Shown: piece by piece, positions 42,439-52,273 of the stretch
How positions within the stretch are numbered: the first letter of the stretch is position 1
How the letters are laid out: each line of letters opens with the position of its first letter
From: VFZN01 sp963709325
GTDB lineage: Bacteria; Acidobacteriota; Vicinamibacteria; Vicinamibacterales; UBA2999
Assembly (NCBI GenBank): GCA_963709325.1
Contig: CAVPVV010000003.1
Location: forward strand, 1,302,001-1,366,000
Length of the DNA: 64,000 nucleotides
Reading direction: 5' to 3'
The notes under the pieces: model-generated
The model's database searches: none
What the model saw: only the letters and a program-made list of their open reading frames with translations
Told to the model about the DNA's origin: nothing
Program-made: the position numbers and the translations under genes

Positions 42439-44892
42439 CTAACGCCGGCGCCCGCCGCCGCCCCGAGCCCCGCCGCCGCGCGAGCCACCGTAACTGCCCG
42501 CCCCCGATCGCGTGCTGCCGCCCGACTCCCAGCCGCTGCGGTTGGTCGTGCGCGTGTTGCCCGAGGTGCGGGCGCTGCTGTCCCGTTCGAGCTGCCCGGT
42601 GGCGCCGCTGGTAGCCGCGCGGTCTCGGGTCTGCCCGGTGCCAGCCGCGGTCGTGCCGGCAGTGGCGCCGCCGGTGGCTGCGCGATCGCGAGTGCCGCCC
42701 TGCGCGGCGCGATCACCAACCTGGCCCTGCGCCCGGTCGCTGTCCACGGGATTCCAGCCACCAGAGCCATTGCTCTGATCCCAGCCGCCACCTTCGTTCT
42801 TCCGATATACGTTGCCATCGTGGCCGGCGTAGATGTCTCCGCCTTGGGTGCGACCGACGGTTGCGCGATCGCCGCCCGGGCCCGTCTTGCTGACGGCGCC
42901 ACCACCTTCGCTGGTGCGGATGCCGCTCGTGCTGGTGCCGGTGCGGTAGTTCTCTCGATGCGCGGTCTGCGCCCAGTTGTCGCCGCGCTGTACCGAGCTC
43001 GTGCCCCAGTTGCCGTAGACATTAGACCCCTGCCGGGTCTGCCCGTAGGTGCCAGTGCGCGGGTTGTACGCCTGACCGGCCGCGCGCGAACCGTACGGTC
43101 CATAAGCCGCCGCGCCGCGTGCATAAGTGCCCGTCCGCGGGTTGTACGACGCGCCCATCCCGACGCCGCCGTATGGGCCATAAACCGCCGCGCCGCGCCC
43201 ATATCCGCCCGTGTAAGGGTTGTACCAGGCGCCCATCCCGTAGGTGTGCGGATAGGGATAGTAATGCGGGTAAAAGCCGCCGTAATAACCGTACGGTGGA
43301 TAGTACCAGCCGCTACCCCAGACTGCGCAGCCCCACCCGACCATCAAGCCGGTATACGCAGCAACATAGGCGAAGGTCACCCACTCGTCGTTGTCGTCAT
43401 CGTCTTCGACGGTCACGTAGGTGACGTGATTGACGGGTGAGCTCGCTGGGATCGTGTAGATTTCCTTCGGAATGTTCGACGCCACTTCCCAGGGCCCCTC
43501 GGCCGCCTTCGACACGAACCACACGCCCTGGAAGCACATGTAGTAGAGGTCACCGAACTTCACGATGTCCTTGTCGGTGTTCACCACCTGCTGGACGCCC
43601 TGGCTGCCCTCGATGGCCTTGATCTCGGGCTTGCCGCCGGAATACTCGACGTCGGGCGCCTTCAGTTCCTTCTTGTTCACACGCGCGGTTCTCGGGATCG
43701 TCGCCAGCAGGACCGCCTCGGTCGCCTGGGGCGTGCCCGGCACGGAGGCGAGCACGCGCGACCGCGGGTGCTCGATCGGAATCTTCTTGAACTCGTCGGG
43801 CAGGGTCGGCGTGGCGAAGGTCCAGGGGCCGTCGAGGCCTGGCGCTCTGAACCAGCGCCCGGCAACGAGGAAATAGAAATCTCCGCTCCGGCCCATCCGG
43901 AACAGGTCGCTCTCGGTGTTGCTCACCCACAACAGCGTGGGCGCCCCTTCCACCGCGAGGTAGCTCGGCTGGCCCGTGGTGACGATGAGCTCGCTCGGCG
44001 TGGTGGTGACGAAGATCTTCGGCATCGTCTTGGACGAGAGCTTCTTGCCGGGGAGCGCGGCCTTGACGTCCTTCCAGTTGTCGTCGGCGGGCAGCTTGGA
44101 GAAGCTGTCGGGCAGCTTCCCGTCGGCCGGCTTCCAGGGCCCCATGACCTCGGAGGCCTGGAGCCAGCTGTCGTTGTAACGCGCGTAGTAGGTCTTGCTG
44201 GGCGCGTGTTCGAACAGGTCCCAGTTCGTGTTGACCGCGTACTTGAGGTCCACGTCCTTGATCGGGCTCCAGATGGCATCGCCGTCGAGGTTGATGAGCG
44301 CGGCGGGTGCCTGTGCCGAGAACACCTTCGGGGGATCGGCCTTGATCCCCTCGACGTTCTTCACCGCCAGCGGGCTGTCGGCCACGTAGGCCAGCAGGCG
44401 GTCGAGATCGAGCACGCGTTCGTTCTGCGGCCGCGCTTGGACATCGGCGACCATGGTCTTCACCTGCTCCGGTGACAGCGACTTGAAGTTGTATTCGGCG
44501 ATCCGCATGTCGAAATTGACGACGCGGTCATCCAGGGCCACCTGCGTCGGCCCGACGATCTTGATCGTGCCGAGCGCCGGCTCCTTGGCACCGGTCGGGG
44601 TATAGGCCACCGCCGACCATGCCACGATCTCCTTCTGGTTCGTCCAGCTTTCGACCTGCGGCTGGTACCACACGGCGCTGCCATGGCCGAGGGCGACCGT
44701 CCGCGGCCAGCCCGTGTCCGCATTGGTACCGGGCGGCGGCTCAGCCGGCTGCGTTGCCTTGACCGGAGCAGGGACCCCGGGCGCCTTGCCCTGGGCCCGC
44801 AACAGCGAGTTCGGCGGAATGGCCAGCGTCAGCGCGACGAGCGCGGCGACGCTCGGGGAACGGTATGAAGTGATGCGCATGCGGTAGTCCAT
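42439..44892 (-). CDS. Large secreted low-complexity protein (carbohydrate-binding family V/XII-type)
   Basis: About 817 residues. The N-terminal half has a signal peptide and a conserved domain (LWVSNTESDLFRMGRSGDFYFLVAGRWFRAPGL and SRVLASVPGTPQATEAVLLA) that I recognise from proteins loosely annotated as carbohydrate-binding family V/XII. The middle is Tyr/Pro/Gly-rich (YYPPYGYYGGFYPHYYPYPH) with repeated ARGAAAYGPYG-type units of about 20 residues. The C-terminal third is Gly, Thr, Asp, Ala and Arg-rich, ending RGGGARGGGGRRR. ATG 44892 is preferred over 44880. Surface exposure is inferred; no catalytic residues seen. Confidence 0.75.
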   Translation of the reverse strand: MDYRMRITSYRSPSVAALVALTLAIPPNSLLRAQGKAPGVPAPVKATQPAEPPPGTNADTGWPRTVALGHGSAVWYQPQVESWTNQKEIVAWSAVAYTPTGAKEPALGTIKIVGPTQVALDDRVVNFDMRIAEYNFKSLSPEQVKTMVADVQARPQNERVLDLDRLLAYVADSPLAVKNVEGIKADPPKVFSAQAPAALINLDGDAIWSPIKDVDLKYAVNTNWDLFEHAPSKTYYARYNDSWLQASEVMGPWKPADGKLPDSFSKLPADDNWKDVKAALPGKKLSSKTMPKIFVTTTPSELIVTTGQPSYLAVEGAPTLLWVSNTESDLFRMGRSGDFYFLVAGRWFRAPGLDGPWTFATPTLPDEFKKIPIEHPRSRVLASVPGTPQATEAVLLATIPRTARVNKKELKAPDVEYSGGKPEIKAIEGSQGVQQVVNTDKDIVKFGDLYYMCFQGVWFVSKAAEGPWEVASNIPKEIYTIPASSPVNHVTYVTVEDDDDNDEWVTFAYVAAYTGLMVGWGCAVWGSGWYYPPYGYYGGFYPHYYPYPHTYGMGAWYNPYTGGYGRGAAVYGPYGGVGMGASYNPRTGTYARGAAAYGPYGSRAAGQAYNPRTGTYGQTRQGSNVYGNWGTSSVQRGDNWAQTAHRENYRTGTSTSGIRTSEGGGAVSKTGPGGDRATVGRTQGGDIYAGHDGNVYRKNEGGGWDQSNGSGGWNPVDSDRAQGQVGDRAAQGGTRDRAATGGATAGTTAAGTGQTRDRAATSGATGQLERDSSARTSGNTRTTNRSGWESGGSTRSGAGSYGGSRGGGARGGGGRRR

Positions 44893-44960
44893 TCTGCCCA
44901 TGCAGAGCGCCGGGGCGACGGCCCCGGGGCTCCGCACGACCCGCGATCGTAGGCGGGGGG

Positions 44961-45530
44961 CTACTTCTTCGCCGGTTCGACGCTGACCGCCAGCGCCTGC
45001 GTGTACGTGATTTCGACGGTGTCACCGACCTTGTAGCCTTCCAGGTTCTTGGCGTCCGCCACCTTCCACGACAGGGTCCCGCCTTTCTCGCCCTTGATCG
45101 TCACCGATGGGACCTTCGGGTCGATTGCCGTAATCGTCACGGTGCGCGTTATCTGCTCGGCGATCGTGCCGCCCGGCTTCGAGCCCGGAGTGCGTGTCAT
45201 TCCTGACGAGTCGGGCTGCCGCGGCGCCTGGCCCGGCTTCCGCACGGCCGTGACGAGCGATTCGTGGTATCGGAAGGTGACCACGTCACCCACCTTCAGG
45301 GCGTCGAAGCGCTGGCACTCGGGCCCGCAATAGATCTCCTCGAGCGTGCCATCCGTGCCCTTCAGTGTGACGATGCGGTTGGTGTGGTCGATGGCTTCGA
45401 TGGTGAAGGTCTTGCTGATTACGTCGCCGGAGGAGACGGGCTTCTGCGCCGCCATCGCCGGAGCGGACGCGAACAGAACGACGATCGCCAGAACGACGAG
45501 ACTAATACCGCTGAAACGCGAACTCATCAT
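44961..45530 (-). CDS. Exported two-module protein, paralogue of 40002
   Basis: A signal peptide, then module 1 (FTIEAIDHTNRIVTLKGTDG..YCGPECQRFDALKVGDVVTFRYHESLV) and module 2 (TVTITAIDPKVPSVTIKGEKGG..LEGYKVGDTVEITYTQALAVSVEPAKK). The YCGPEC pair could form a disulfide. It is closely similar to the N-terminal 200 residues of the gene ending at 48990. GAGGAGG lies five bases before ATGATG. Part of the minus-strand envelope operon. Confidence 0.8.
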   Translation of the reverse strand: MMSSRFSGISLVVLAIVVLFASAPAMAAQKPVSSGDVISKTFTIEAIDHTNRIVTLKGTDGTLEEIYCGPECQRFDALKVGDVVTFRYHESLVTAVRKPGQAPRQPDSSGMTRTPGSKPGGTIAEQITRTVTITAIDPKVPSVTIKGEKGGTLSWKVADAKNLEGYKVGDTVEITYTQALAVSVEPAKK

Positions 45531-45539
45531 GGGACCTCC

Positions 45540-46202
45540 TCAGAAACGAATCGTCACGCCGCCGTTGAATTGGAACTGGTTCGCGTACTGGGCATCACCG
45601 ACCACGTAGCAGCCCCAGTACGGGTCGCACCACCAACCCGCCGAATCGGTCTTGATGTAGGTCGGCGTCCACTGCACGCCGGCCCGGAAGCCGACGTTGG
45701 AGCTGCCATACGCCTTGACGCCCGCACCCCAAGTCGTGGAAAACTGCGTCTCGCCGCTAGTCGAGCGGGCCTGGCCGTTGAATCCGGTGAAATCGACGCT
45801 GCCGTAGTTCGTGGCGCCGAAGCCGATCATCAGGTAGGGCCGGACTCGCGCGTCGGTCGGCGCGAAGTTGAATGCCACATAGGGGTGATAGGTGTTGACC
45901 GTCAGATCGCCCACGTCAACGGTCTGGGTACCTTCGATCCGCAGCTTGCTCAGCTGCTGGCCGAAGAGGAACCCCACCTCGACGTTGTGGGTGACGTTGT
46001 ATCCGACGTCAAAGCCCCACGAGAACGAGTCCTTGACGTCGATCGCATCGTAAAGGTTACCGTCAGCGGCCAGCACGGCGCTCCCTTCGACACCGTCCGA
46101 GAACGTCCAGCCGACGACGCCGCCAACTTCCACTCTCTGGGCAAACGCCGGGGCGGACATGAACACCGCCACTGCGGCCATTGCCATTACTCGTTTCAAC
46201 AT
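45540..46202 (-). CDS. OmpW/OprF-like outer-membrane beta-barrel protein
   Basis: A signal peptide (cut near AFAQ) precedes an eight-strand-type barrel of about 200 residues with alternating hydrophobic strands (GFDVGYNVTHNVEVGFLFG, PYLMIGFGATNYG) and the C-terminal strand NGGVTIRF. ATG 46202 fits GGAGG. The most similar family is OmpW or general outer-membrane beta-barrel proteins; specificity unknown. Confidence 0.8.
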   Translation of the reverse strand: MLKRVMAMAAVAVFMSAPAFAQRVEVGGVVGWTFSDGVEGSAVLAADGNLYDAIDVKDSFSWGFDVGYNVTHNVEVGFLFGQQLSKLRIEGTQTVDVGDLTVNTYHPYVAFNFAPTDARVRPYLMIGFGATNYGSVDFTGFNGQARSTSGETQFSTTWGAGVKAYGSSNVGFRAGVQWTPTYIKTDSAGWWCDPYWGCYVVGDAQYANQFQFNGGVTIRF

Positions 46203-46256
46203 GACTCGAACCTCCATGGGGAATAACAAACACCGATCATTACATGAAACAGCAAG

Positions 46257-47288
46257 TTAACGCGCCGTAGCCAGCGGATTACCGCCAAGCGCGTTGGAAA
46301 TCTCCGTAATCGCTTTCTGCGCACGCACGCTGTTGCCAGCATCGTCGAGGGGTGGGGACACGACCGCGATGCCGAACTTGCCCGGGGAGACAGCAATGAT
46401 CCCGCCACCTACCCCGCTCTTCGCTGGCAAACCGGTGTGGTAGAGCCACTTGCCGGAGTCGTCATACAGCCCAGCCGTGGCCATGACCGCGAGGATGCCT
46501 GGCACCTTCGGGCCGTCCACGACCTGCTTGCCCGTGACCGGGTTCTTGCCGCCGAATGCCAGGGTCGAAGCCATCATAGCCAAATCTCTGGTGTTGACGC
46601 CGATCGAACACTGACGTGTGTAGAGATCGACCGCCTGCTGCCAGTTGTCCTTGATATAGCCATAGGCCAGCATCAGCGCGCCGATCGCCTGGTTCCGCTG
46701 GTTGGTGTCGGACTCCGACTTATAGACATCCTGGATGACCGAAAGGTTCCGACCCGCCGCGTCGTTGTGGATGCCGATGATCTTTTTCCACACCTCGTCG
46801 GCGCTCGCGCCCCTCACCATGCTGGTGGCAGAGATGGCGCCGGGGTTGACCAGCGGATTCATTTCGGGCGCGCCGGTGCCGACCACGGTCCGCACACCCT
46901 CGACCGCGATGATCGAATTGAAGCGCGCGCCCGTGGCGTCGACGCCGATCCGCTTCTCGATGGAGTCGAGTCCCTGTTCCTGGATGACCTGCGACATCGT
47001 GAACACCTTGGAGATCGACTGGATCGAGACCTCGGTTTTCACGTCGCCGGCGGTGTAGAGCTTGCCGTCGGCGGTGACCACGGCGATGCCGAACAGGTTC
47101 GGATCCACCTTGGCGAGGGCCGGGATGTAGTCGGCGTTCTTCCCTTCCTTGAGGTCCTTGAACTTCGCGTAGGCGGCGTCGACGGCCTTCTGGACGTCGG
47201 CGGGTGCCTGGGCTCGCAGGCCGTCGGCGGCCAAGCCGGCGGCCGTCACGGCGACGGCTGCGGCCACGAGTCGAATGTTGCGCATCAT
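46257..47288 (-). CDS. glsA: Exported glutaminase A
   Basis: Hydrolyses glutamine to glutamate and ammonia. The serine-dependent active site is QSISKVF, with Ser91 and Lys94, followed by MNPLVNPGAI, DLAMMASTLAFGGKNP and GIAVVSPPLD. Unlike standard cytoplasmic glutaminases, the protein has an N-terminal signal peptide ending ADGLRAQA, so it should be periplasmic. It is in an operon with porins and an amidohydrolase, fitting use of external amides. Family length for GlsA, about 310 residues, plus the leader. Confidence 0.92.
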   Translation of the reverse strand: MMRNIRLVAAAVAVTAAGLAADGLRAQAPADVQKAVDAAYAKFKDLKEGKNADYIPALAKVDPNLFGIAVVTADGKLYTAGDVKTEVSIQSISKVFTMSQVIQEQGLDSIEKRIGVDATGARFNSIIAVEGVRTVVGTGAPEMNPLVNPGAISATSMVRGASADEVWKKIIGIHNDAAGRNLSVIQDVYKSESDTNQRNQAIGALMLAYGYIKDNWQQAVDLYTRQCSIGVNTRDLAMMASTLAFGGKNPVTGKQVVDGPKVPGILAVMATAGLYDDSGKWLYHTGLPAKSGVGGGIIAVSPGKFGIAVVSPPLDDAGNSVRAQKAITEISNALGGNPLATAR

Positions 47289-47290
47289 CC

Positions 47291-48990
47291 TCAGCCTCCG
47301 AGCTTGTACGAGAAGTTGTACTTGAACGAGAACTGGAACTTCAGCCCGTCCGACGAGAAGCCGTCGCTGAAGTTCTCACGGCGGGCCCACTGCAGCTCGC
47401 CGCCGGCCATCACGTTGGGGACCGGCGAGAACAGCAGGTTGCCGACGGCATAGTGGCCGCGGCGGAAGGCATCGGGGTTGGAGCCTTCGCGGTTGTCGTT
47501 GTCCTGCATCGAGTAGCCGACCGAGCTGCTCCAGCGGCTGTTCCACGAGTGATCGACGAACGCCGTGATCCCCACGATCGGAATGGCCTCGGCGGTCACC
47601 GGCGATACCACGTTGCCGGGTTGACGGACGATGCCGGCGTCGACCGGCGAATCGTTCATGTAGTTCTGGATGCCGGCACCGTAGACCAGCCCCAGGCGGA
47701 GGGTGTCGCCTTTGGTGACCTTCAGCGCCGAGGTGAGGTTGATACCCCAACCGACCTCGCTCCCGCTCAGGTCGAACTGGTCGGTGTTGTTGTCGTCCCA
47801 GTTGAACTTCCGCACGATGCCGGCCGCTTGAACGTGACCCCAGTCGCCCATCATCCGGTAGCTGCCGGAGAAGTCGGGCAGCGGGAAGCGGGGCGTGACG
47901 TTCTCCAGCTCGACGCGGTTGGTGAGCCGGCCGGTGTCGTTGCTGGCGCCCGGCCGCTCGAGGGCCAGGGTCAGCTGGCGGGTCGGCTCCTTCACCGGCA
48001 TCCAGCGCACCTGCACGTTACGGAACAGCACCATCCCCGTCGGGCCCCAGGTACTCGATGGTGTTGGGGAAGATGTCGATGTCCATGAACGGGCTCCAGG
48101 TACTGGCCCGCACCGAAGTGACCGAGCTCGCCATAGGCGTGGCGCAACCGGAACGTCGTCTGCCCGGCGTCGTCGCCGGTGCCCATGAGCTCGAACTCGA
48201 ACTGCGTCTTCAGCTCGCCGAGAGCGGTCGGCGACGATGTCCGCACGCCGAGCCGCGACTGCCGCACGCCGGCGAAGCTGCGGCTGTCGTCGCCGAACTG
48301 CTTCTCGTAGGCCGGCAGCTTCGTGGCGCGGAGGGTGTCGAACCAGTCGGGATCGACCTGCTTGAAATCATGGCCGATATCGAGCATGGCGAAGCCGTAG
48401 ATCTCCATGCTGGGCTTCGGCTCGTCCGCCGCCGGCGGGGTCACACTGACCGCCAGGCCGCGAGTGTAGGTGATGGTCACCTGGTCACCGGCCTTGTAGC
48501 CCTCGAGGTTCTTGACGTCCTGGACCTTGAACATCGAGCGGCCGCCGGCCGCGGTCCGGACGGTCACCTCGGCCGCCTTCGGATCGATTGTCTCGATGGT
48601 GACGGTGGCGGAGGTCTGGCGGGCAATGGTGCCACCCGGTGCGCCTGGCGTGCGGCTGACCGTCGTCGACGGCGTCGCTGCTGCGCCGGGTTTGCTCAAG
48701 GCGGTCACGACCGTCTCGAAGTAGCGGAAGGTGACCGTGTCGCCGACTTTGAGGGCGTCGAAGCGCTGCACCTCGGGACCGCAGTACACCTCTTCGAGGA
48801 GACCGGCCTTGTTCCGGAGGGTCACGATCCGCGTCGAGTGGTCGATGGCCTCGATGGTGAACGCCGCCGTGACCTCCTCGGTGCGGCTGACGGGCTGCTG
48901 GGCCAGCGACGGCACGACCGAGCCGAGCATGAACGCTGTGATCACGGCCGTGACGACGCAGGTCGTCCGGCCTGTCCTCGTGGGTCGCAT
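47291..48990 (-). CDS. DcaP-like porin with an N-terminal two-module domain, interrupted by two one-base insertions
   Basis: The N-terminal 200 residues are the same double module as in 44961 (FTIEAIDHSTRIVTL...LEGYKAGDQVTITYTRGLAVSV). The rest is a DcaP-type trimeric porin: MEIYGFAMLDIGHDFKQ, RLGVRTSS, FEFELMG and NTIEYLGP...GMVLFRNVQVRW. Two extra bases break the frame: a C near 48099-48100 (TACCTGG for TACTGG) and one base at 48041. Removing both gives 565 residues. DcaP porins admit dicarboxylic acids and related anions. ATG 48990 has GGAG upstream. Confidence 0.88.
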
Positions 48991-49019
48991 CCCTGGGTCT
49001 CCTTTGAAATGAATACTCG

Positions 49020-50148
49020 TCATCGCACGTTCGCTTTCTCCCAGGCGCGCACCTTGCGACGTCCGTCGTCGAAGATGCGCTCGTAGTTACCAAGACGGAT
49101 CTTGCGGCTCGCCTCCGGGGTGAGCCGCTGCCATACCGGCGCCCACAGGTCGAACACGCGGTAGTACGGCTCCGGCCCCGCCGGCGCCACGGTGTCGGTG
49201 CCGAACAGGAACCGGTCGGGATGCGCCTCCAGCAGCGCCGTCACGCGGGCAATCGCCTCCGGCGACGACACGGCGTACTTGGCGACCTCGTCCCACGAGA
49301 TGTCGAAGTTGACGTGCGCGAGCGAGGGGTCGCTGAGCATCGCGTCGAGGATCTCGACGTGGCGCGGCGAGCGCTCCGCCGCCTCGGCAGAGACCTCCGC
49401 CGGACGGACGACGCGGCCGAGGCCGGTGTGGGCCCAGATGATCGAGGTCCGCGGGTGGCGCTTGAAGAGCGCCTTGGTCTGCGAGAGATACACCGGCTCG
49501 GCATCGGTCTTCCCAAACGGCATGTCGATGTCGTTGTGGAGGATGACGACGAGGCCCGCGTCGGCGGCAAAGTCGAGGATGCGGTCGAGAGCGGGGTTCA
49601 CCAGGCTGGCCGTCTCGCCGGCAATCTTCGAGGAGACGAACTCCTTGTGGATGCTGAACTCGCCGATGCCGGTGAACACCCCCGGAAACGTCGTCAGGAC
49701 GCGCTTGATGTGATCCGCCGCGTACATGTCGGCCGGGTTGAAGCCGGTGATCATCGGGTCGAAGCGCGCCTGCTGCGCCGCCGGGAGCGCTTTGTAGACG
49801 CTGGCGATGTAGGCGTCGGTGAACGAGTAGTAATAGAGCGGCGCGTCGCTCTGCAGGTAGTAGGTCGGCGCGTAATCGCCGGAGTTGCCGAACGACCACT
49901 GCTGCTGCAGCGGGATGCCGAAGAGCGTCGAGCGGCCGACGCGCGTCCCCATGATCTCGAGGAAGCGCCGCACGTCGATGCCCTCCTGCACGTAATTGGT
50001 CAAGTGGAAGTGCGCGTCGTGGAACGCGTTGGCCGCCACGGGCGCCTGCGCCTGCGATCGGCCGCATCCCGGCGTGCAGGACCGCCAGCACGGCCACCAC
50101 CAGGGCGATGCTGACGACGGCAGGTCGGGAAGAGGAGCGGACGGCCAT
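49020..50148 (-). CDS. Amidohydrolase-2 family protein with exported leader, interrupted by one insertion
   Basis: The main frame has the metal motif HDAHFHLTNY, later IWAHTGLG and FLFGTDT, as in amidohydrolase-2 or PTE-like enzymes. The signal peptide (MAVRSSSRPAVVSIALVVAV) lies in another frame; removing one C of the run at 50068-50070 joins them, giving 375 residues and an HAGCGRSQ sequence that resembles a lipobox. The reaction is unknown. It is 29 bases from the DcaP-like gene, in the same operon. Confidence 0.85.
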
Positions 50149-50162
50149 ATGCGCTTCGCGGC

Positions 50163-51714
50163 TCAGAAGTTCAGTTCGAGGTTGACGTGGAAGACCGGGC
50201 CCTTGGCGCCGACCGGGTAGGGATACGCGGTGTAGCCGACCGGCGAGTGATCGACGTACATCCACTCCGCATTGAGCCGGATGCCGCGCTCCTTCATGGG
50301 GTAGAAGTTCTCGCCGCCGCGGACCTCCCACTGGTTGCCGTAGCGGCCGCGCACCTGTGAGGCACCGGCGTACAGCTGAAGGGTCTGGCGAATCGCCATC
50401 GCCGACGCCTGCACCTGGTAGCCGTGGTCGGCGATGTCGTCGATGCCGCCGGTGTTGGTGCCGGTGAAGTCGCTCAACCAGCGCCAGTAGTACTCGCCCT
50501 CGAGCGCCATCCCCTTGTACTTGATGCCGGCATCGACGCTGCTCATGCGATAGGTCACCTCGTCGACGGTGATCCCGGGGCCGAAGAGATTCGGCGTGAA
50601 GATGACGCTGCCGTCGGTGAGCCGGATTTGGCTGTTCTCGATGCCCTCGGTGCCCGGCTGGCTTTGCTTCTCCTCGAGGCTGTGGGTGAAGTGGAGGCCG
50701 ACGCGCGTCGCCACCTTCTGGTGATCATCGAAATCGCCGAACGTGCCCCACAGGCCGAATTCGCCGGTGCTCGGCAGCCACTGCAGCGAATAGGACTGGG
50801 TGTCGAGCTTGTTGTCGAGTTGTGCCGCGCTCACGCCGAGCGTGCTCAGGTTGTTGGCGAACATCACCATGTATTTGAGCTTGGTCTGCAGTTCGCCCTT
50901 GACCCACACGCCGGAGGTGTAGGAGCCGCGGAAGAACTCGTCGGCGATCAGGCGGTCGTCGACGCCGAGCCAGTACGGGAACTGGCCCTCGGTGCTGCGC
51001 ACCGACGGCAGCGAAGTGATGCCGGCGCCGACGCTGACGTAGCGGTTGAAGTTCCACGTCAGGTTGCCGGCGCCGACGACCTGCGCCGGGTCCCCCTGCG
51101 ACGGGTTCGACGACCAGACATACAGGTAGTAGCGCATCTTCGGCGTGAGGAACCATCCGGAGAACGGCGCGAAGAACTTATTGAGCTGGATGTCTTGCCG
51201 CAGCGCGACCGACTTGGTGTTGCCGAAGGCGTCGACGTAGGACGTGTCGAGAGCGCGTTGATTCAGGTAGCGCGCATAGCTGAAGAGCCGGAAGTAGACC
51301 TCGCCCTTCTCGCCGGACACGAGCAGGAAGCCGACGTTGGGAATGTGCGAGAGCGGCTGCGGCTTGGTGGGCTCGGGCTCGGTGACCGGCCCGGTGGCGA
51401 ACTCGGCGCTGCAGCCGTCCGACACCCATACCGCGTTCTGGTCGTAGCCCCACGTCCTGCCGAGCAGGCACGGCGCCTGGCCCATGGACCGGAGCAGGAC
51501 GACGCCGGCCGACGTGTCGGCCTGACAGGAGGTGCGCTCGCCAGGTTCGGAACTGCACGTGAGCCGGGGCCGGTGGGGCCGCGGCCTGAGGATCGGGCGT
51601 CGTCGACGCGGCCTGTGCCGCCACGGGGGCGGCGTCGAACGCGCAGGCCAGTGCGGCTCCGAAGAGCGCCACCACTCGTGATTTGTTAACTACTCTCGCC
51701 ACCACGACGGACAT
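50163..51714 (-). CDS. Exported DUF3011 plus porin-like barrel protein, interrupted by one insertion
   Basis: A signal peptide (RVVALFGAALACAFDAAPVAAQ) and a Pro/Ala linker lead to a DUF3011 domain: VQFRTW, ERTSCQADTSAGVVLLRSMG, GRTWGYDQNAVWVSDGCSAEF, including three of its cysteines. A barrel-rich region of about 380 residues follows, ending in VFHVNLELNF. The frames join if one extra base near 51540-51542 is removed (516 residues). The start ATG 51714 overlaps the ABM gene by 29 bases. Barrel specificity is unknown. Confidence 0.8.
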
Positions 51715-52033
51715 CCTCGACGTACTCCAACCCCTGGTGACGGGAGACGAAATCGAATTCGACATGTGGCGGACCTTCAGCCGCCTCCATCACTTCCAGT
51801 ACTTTCGTGAACGCTTCTGATCGCACGTGGTTCTCGATGGCTCTCTCGCTGGCCCAGCGCTCCTCGTAATGCACTTCGCTGGAGCCGCTTTCGTCCTCCG
51901 CTGCACTCGTCCAGACCTGGCATCCCATGCAACCGGGTTCGAGGCGCGTCGCCCGCATCAGCACGCGGAGCGCGTCCTCGATGGTCCGGGCTTGACACGG
52001 GGGCGCATGCAGGAGCACAGACAGGCGCACCAT
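51686..52033 (-). CDS. Antibiotic-biosynthesis-monooxygenase (ABM) fold protein
   Basis: A 115-residue single ABM-like domain: RLSVLLHAPPCQARTIEDALRVLMRATRLEPGC, then VHYEERWASERAIENHVRSEAF. ABM proteins are small dimeric oxidoreductases or quinol-related enzymes without cofactor. ATG 52033 is chosen over GTG 52066. It is the first gene of the minus-strand envelope operon. Confidence 0.8.
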   Translation of the reverse strand: MVRLSVLLHAPPCQARTIEDALRVLMRATRLEPGCMGCQVWTSAAEDESGSSEVHYEERWASERAIENHVRSEAFTKVLEVMEAAEGPPHVEFDFVSRHQGLEYVEDVRRGGESS

Positions 52034-52273
52034 GCCCGGCGAGAACTGCAGAACGGATACCAGCACGAGAGACGAAGACCAGGAGACGCGCTAAGCGCCG
52101 TATATGGAGGCACTTAGATGGCTTGGCATGACCGCGGCGACGGACGGCGTTGACAGACCCGCGCCCCCGGAAATTCGCAAGCGGCTCCCGTCTTTCCGGG
52201 GGTCATCGCCATCCCATGGAGGCCTTTGGCCCGAACACAGGCACGAGCGGCTGCATGGACCTTGCGTGACATC

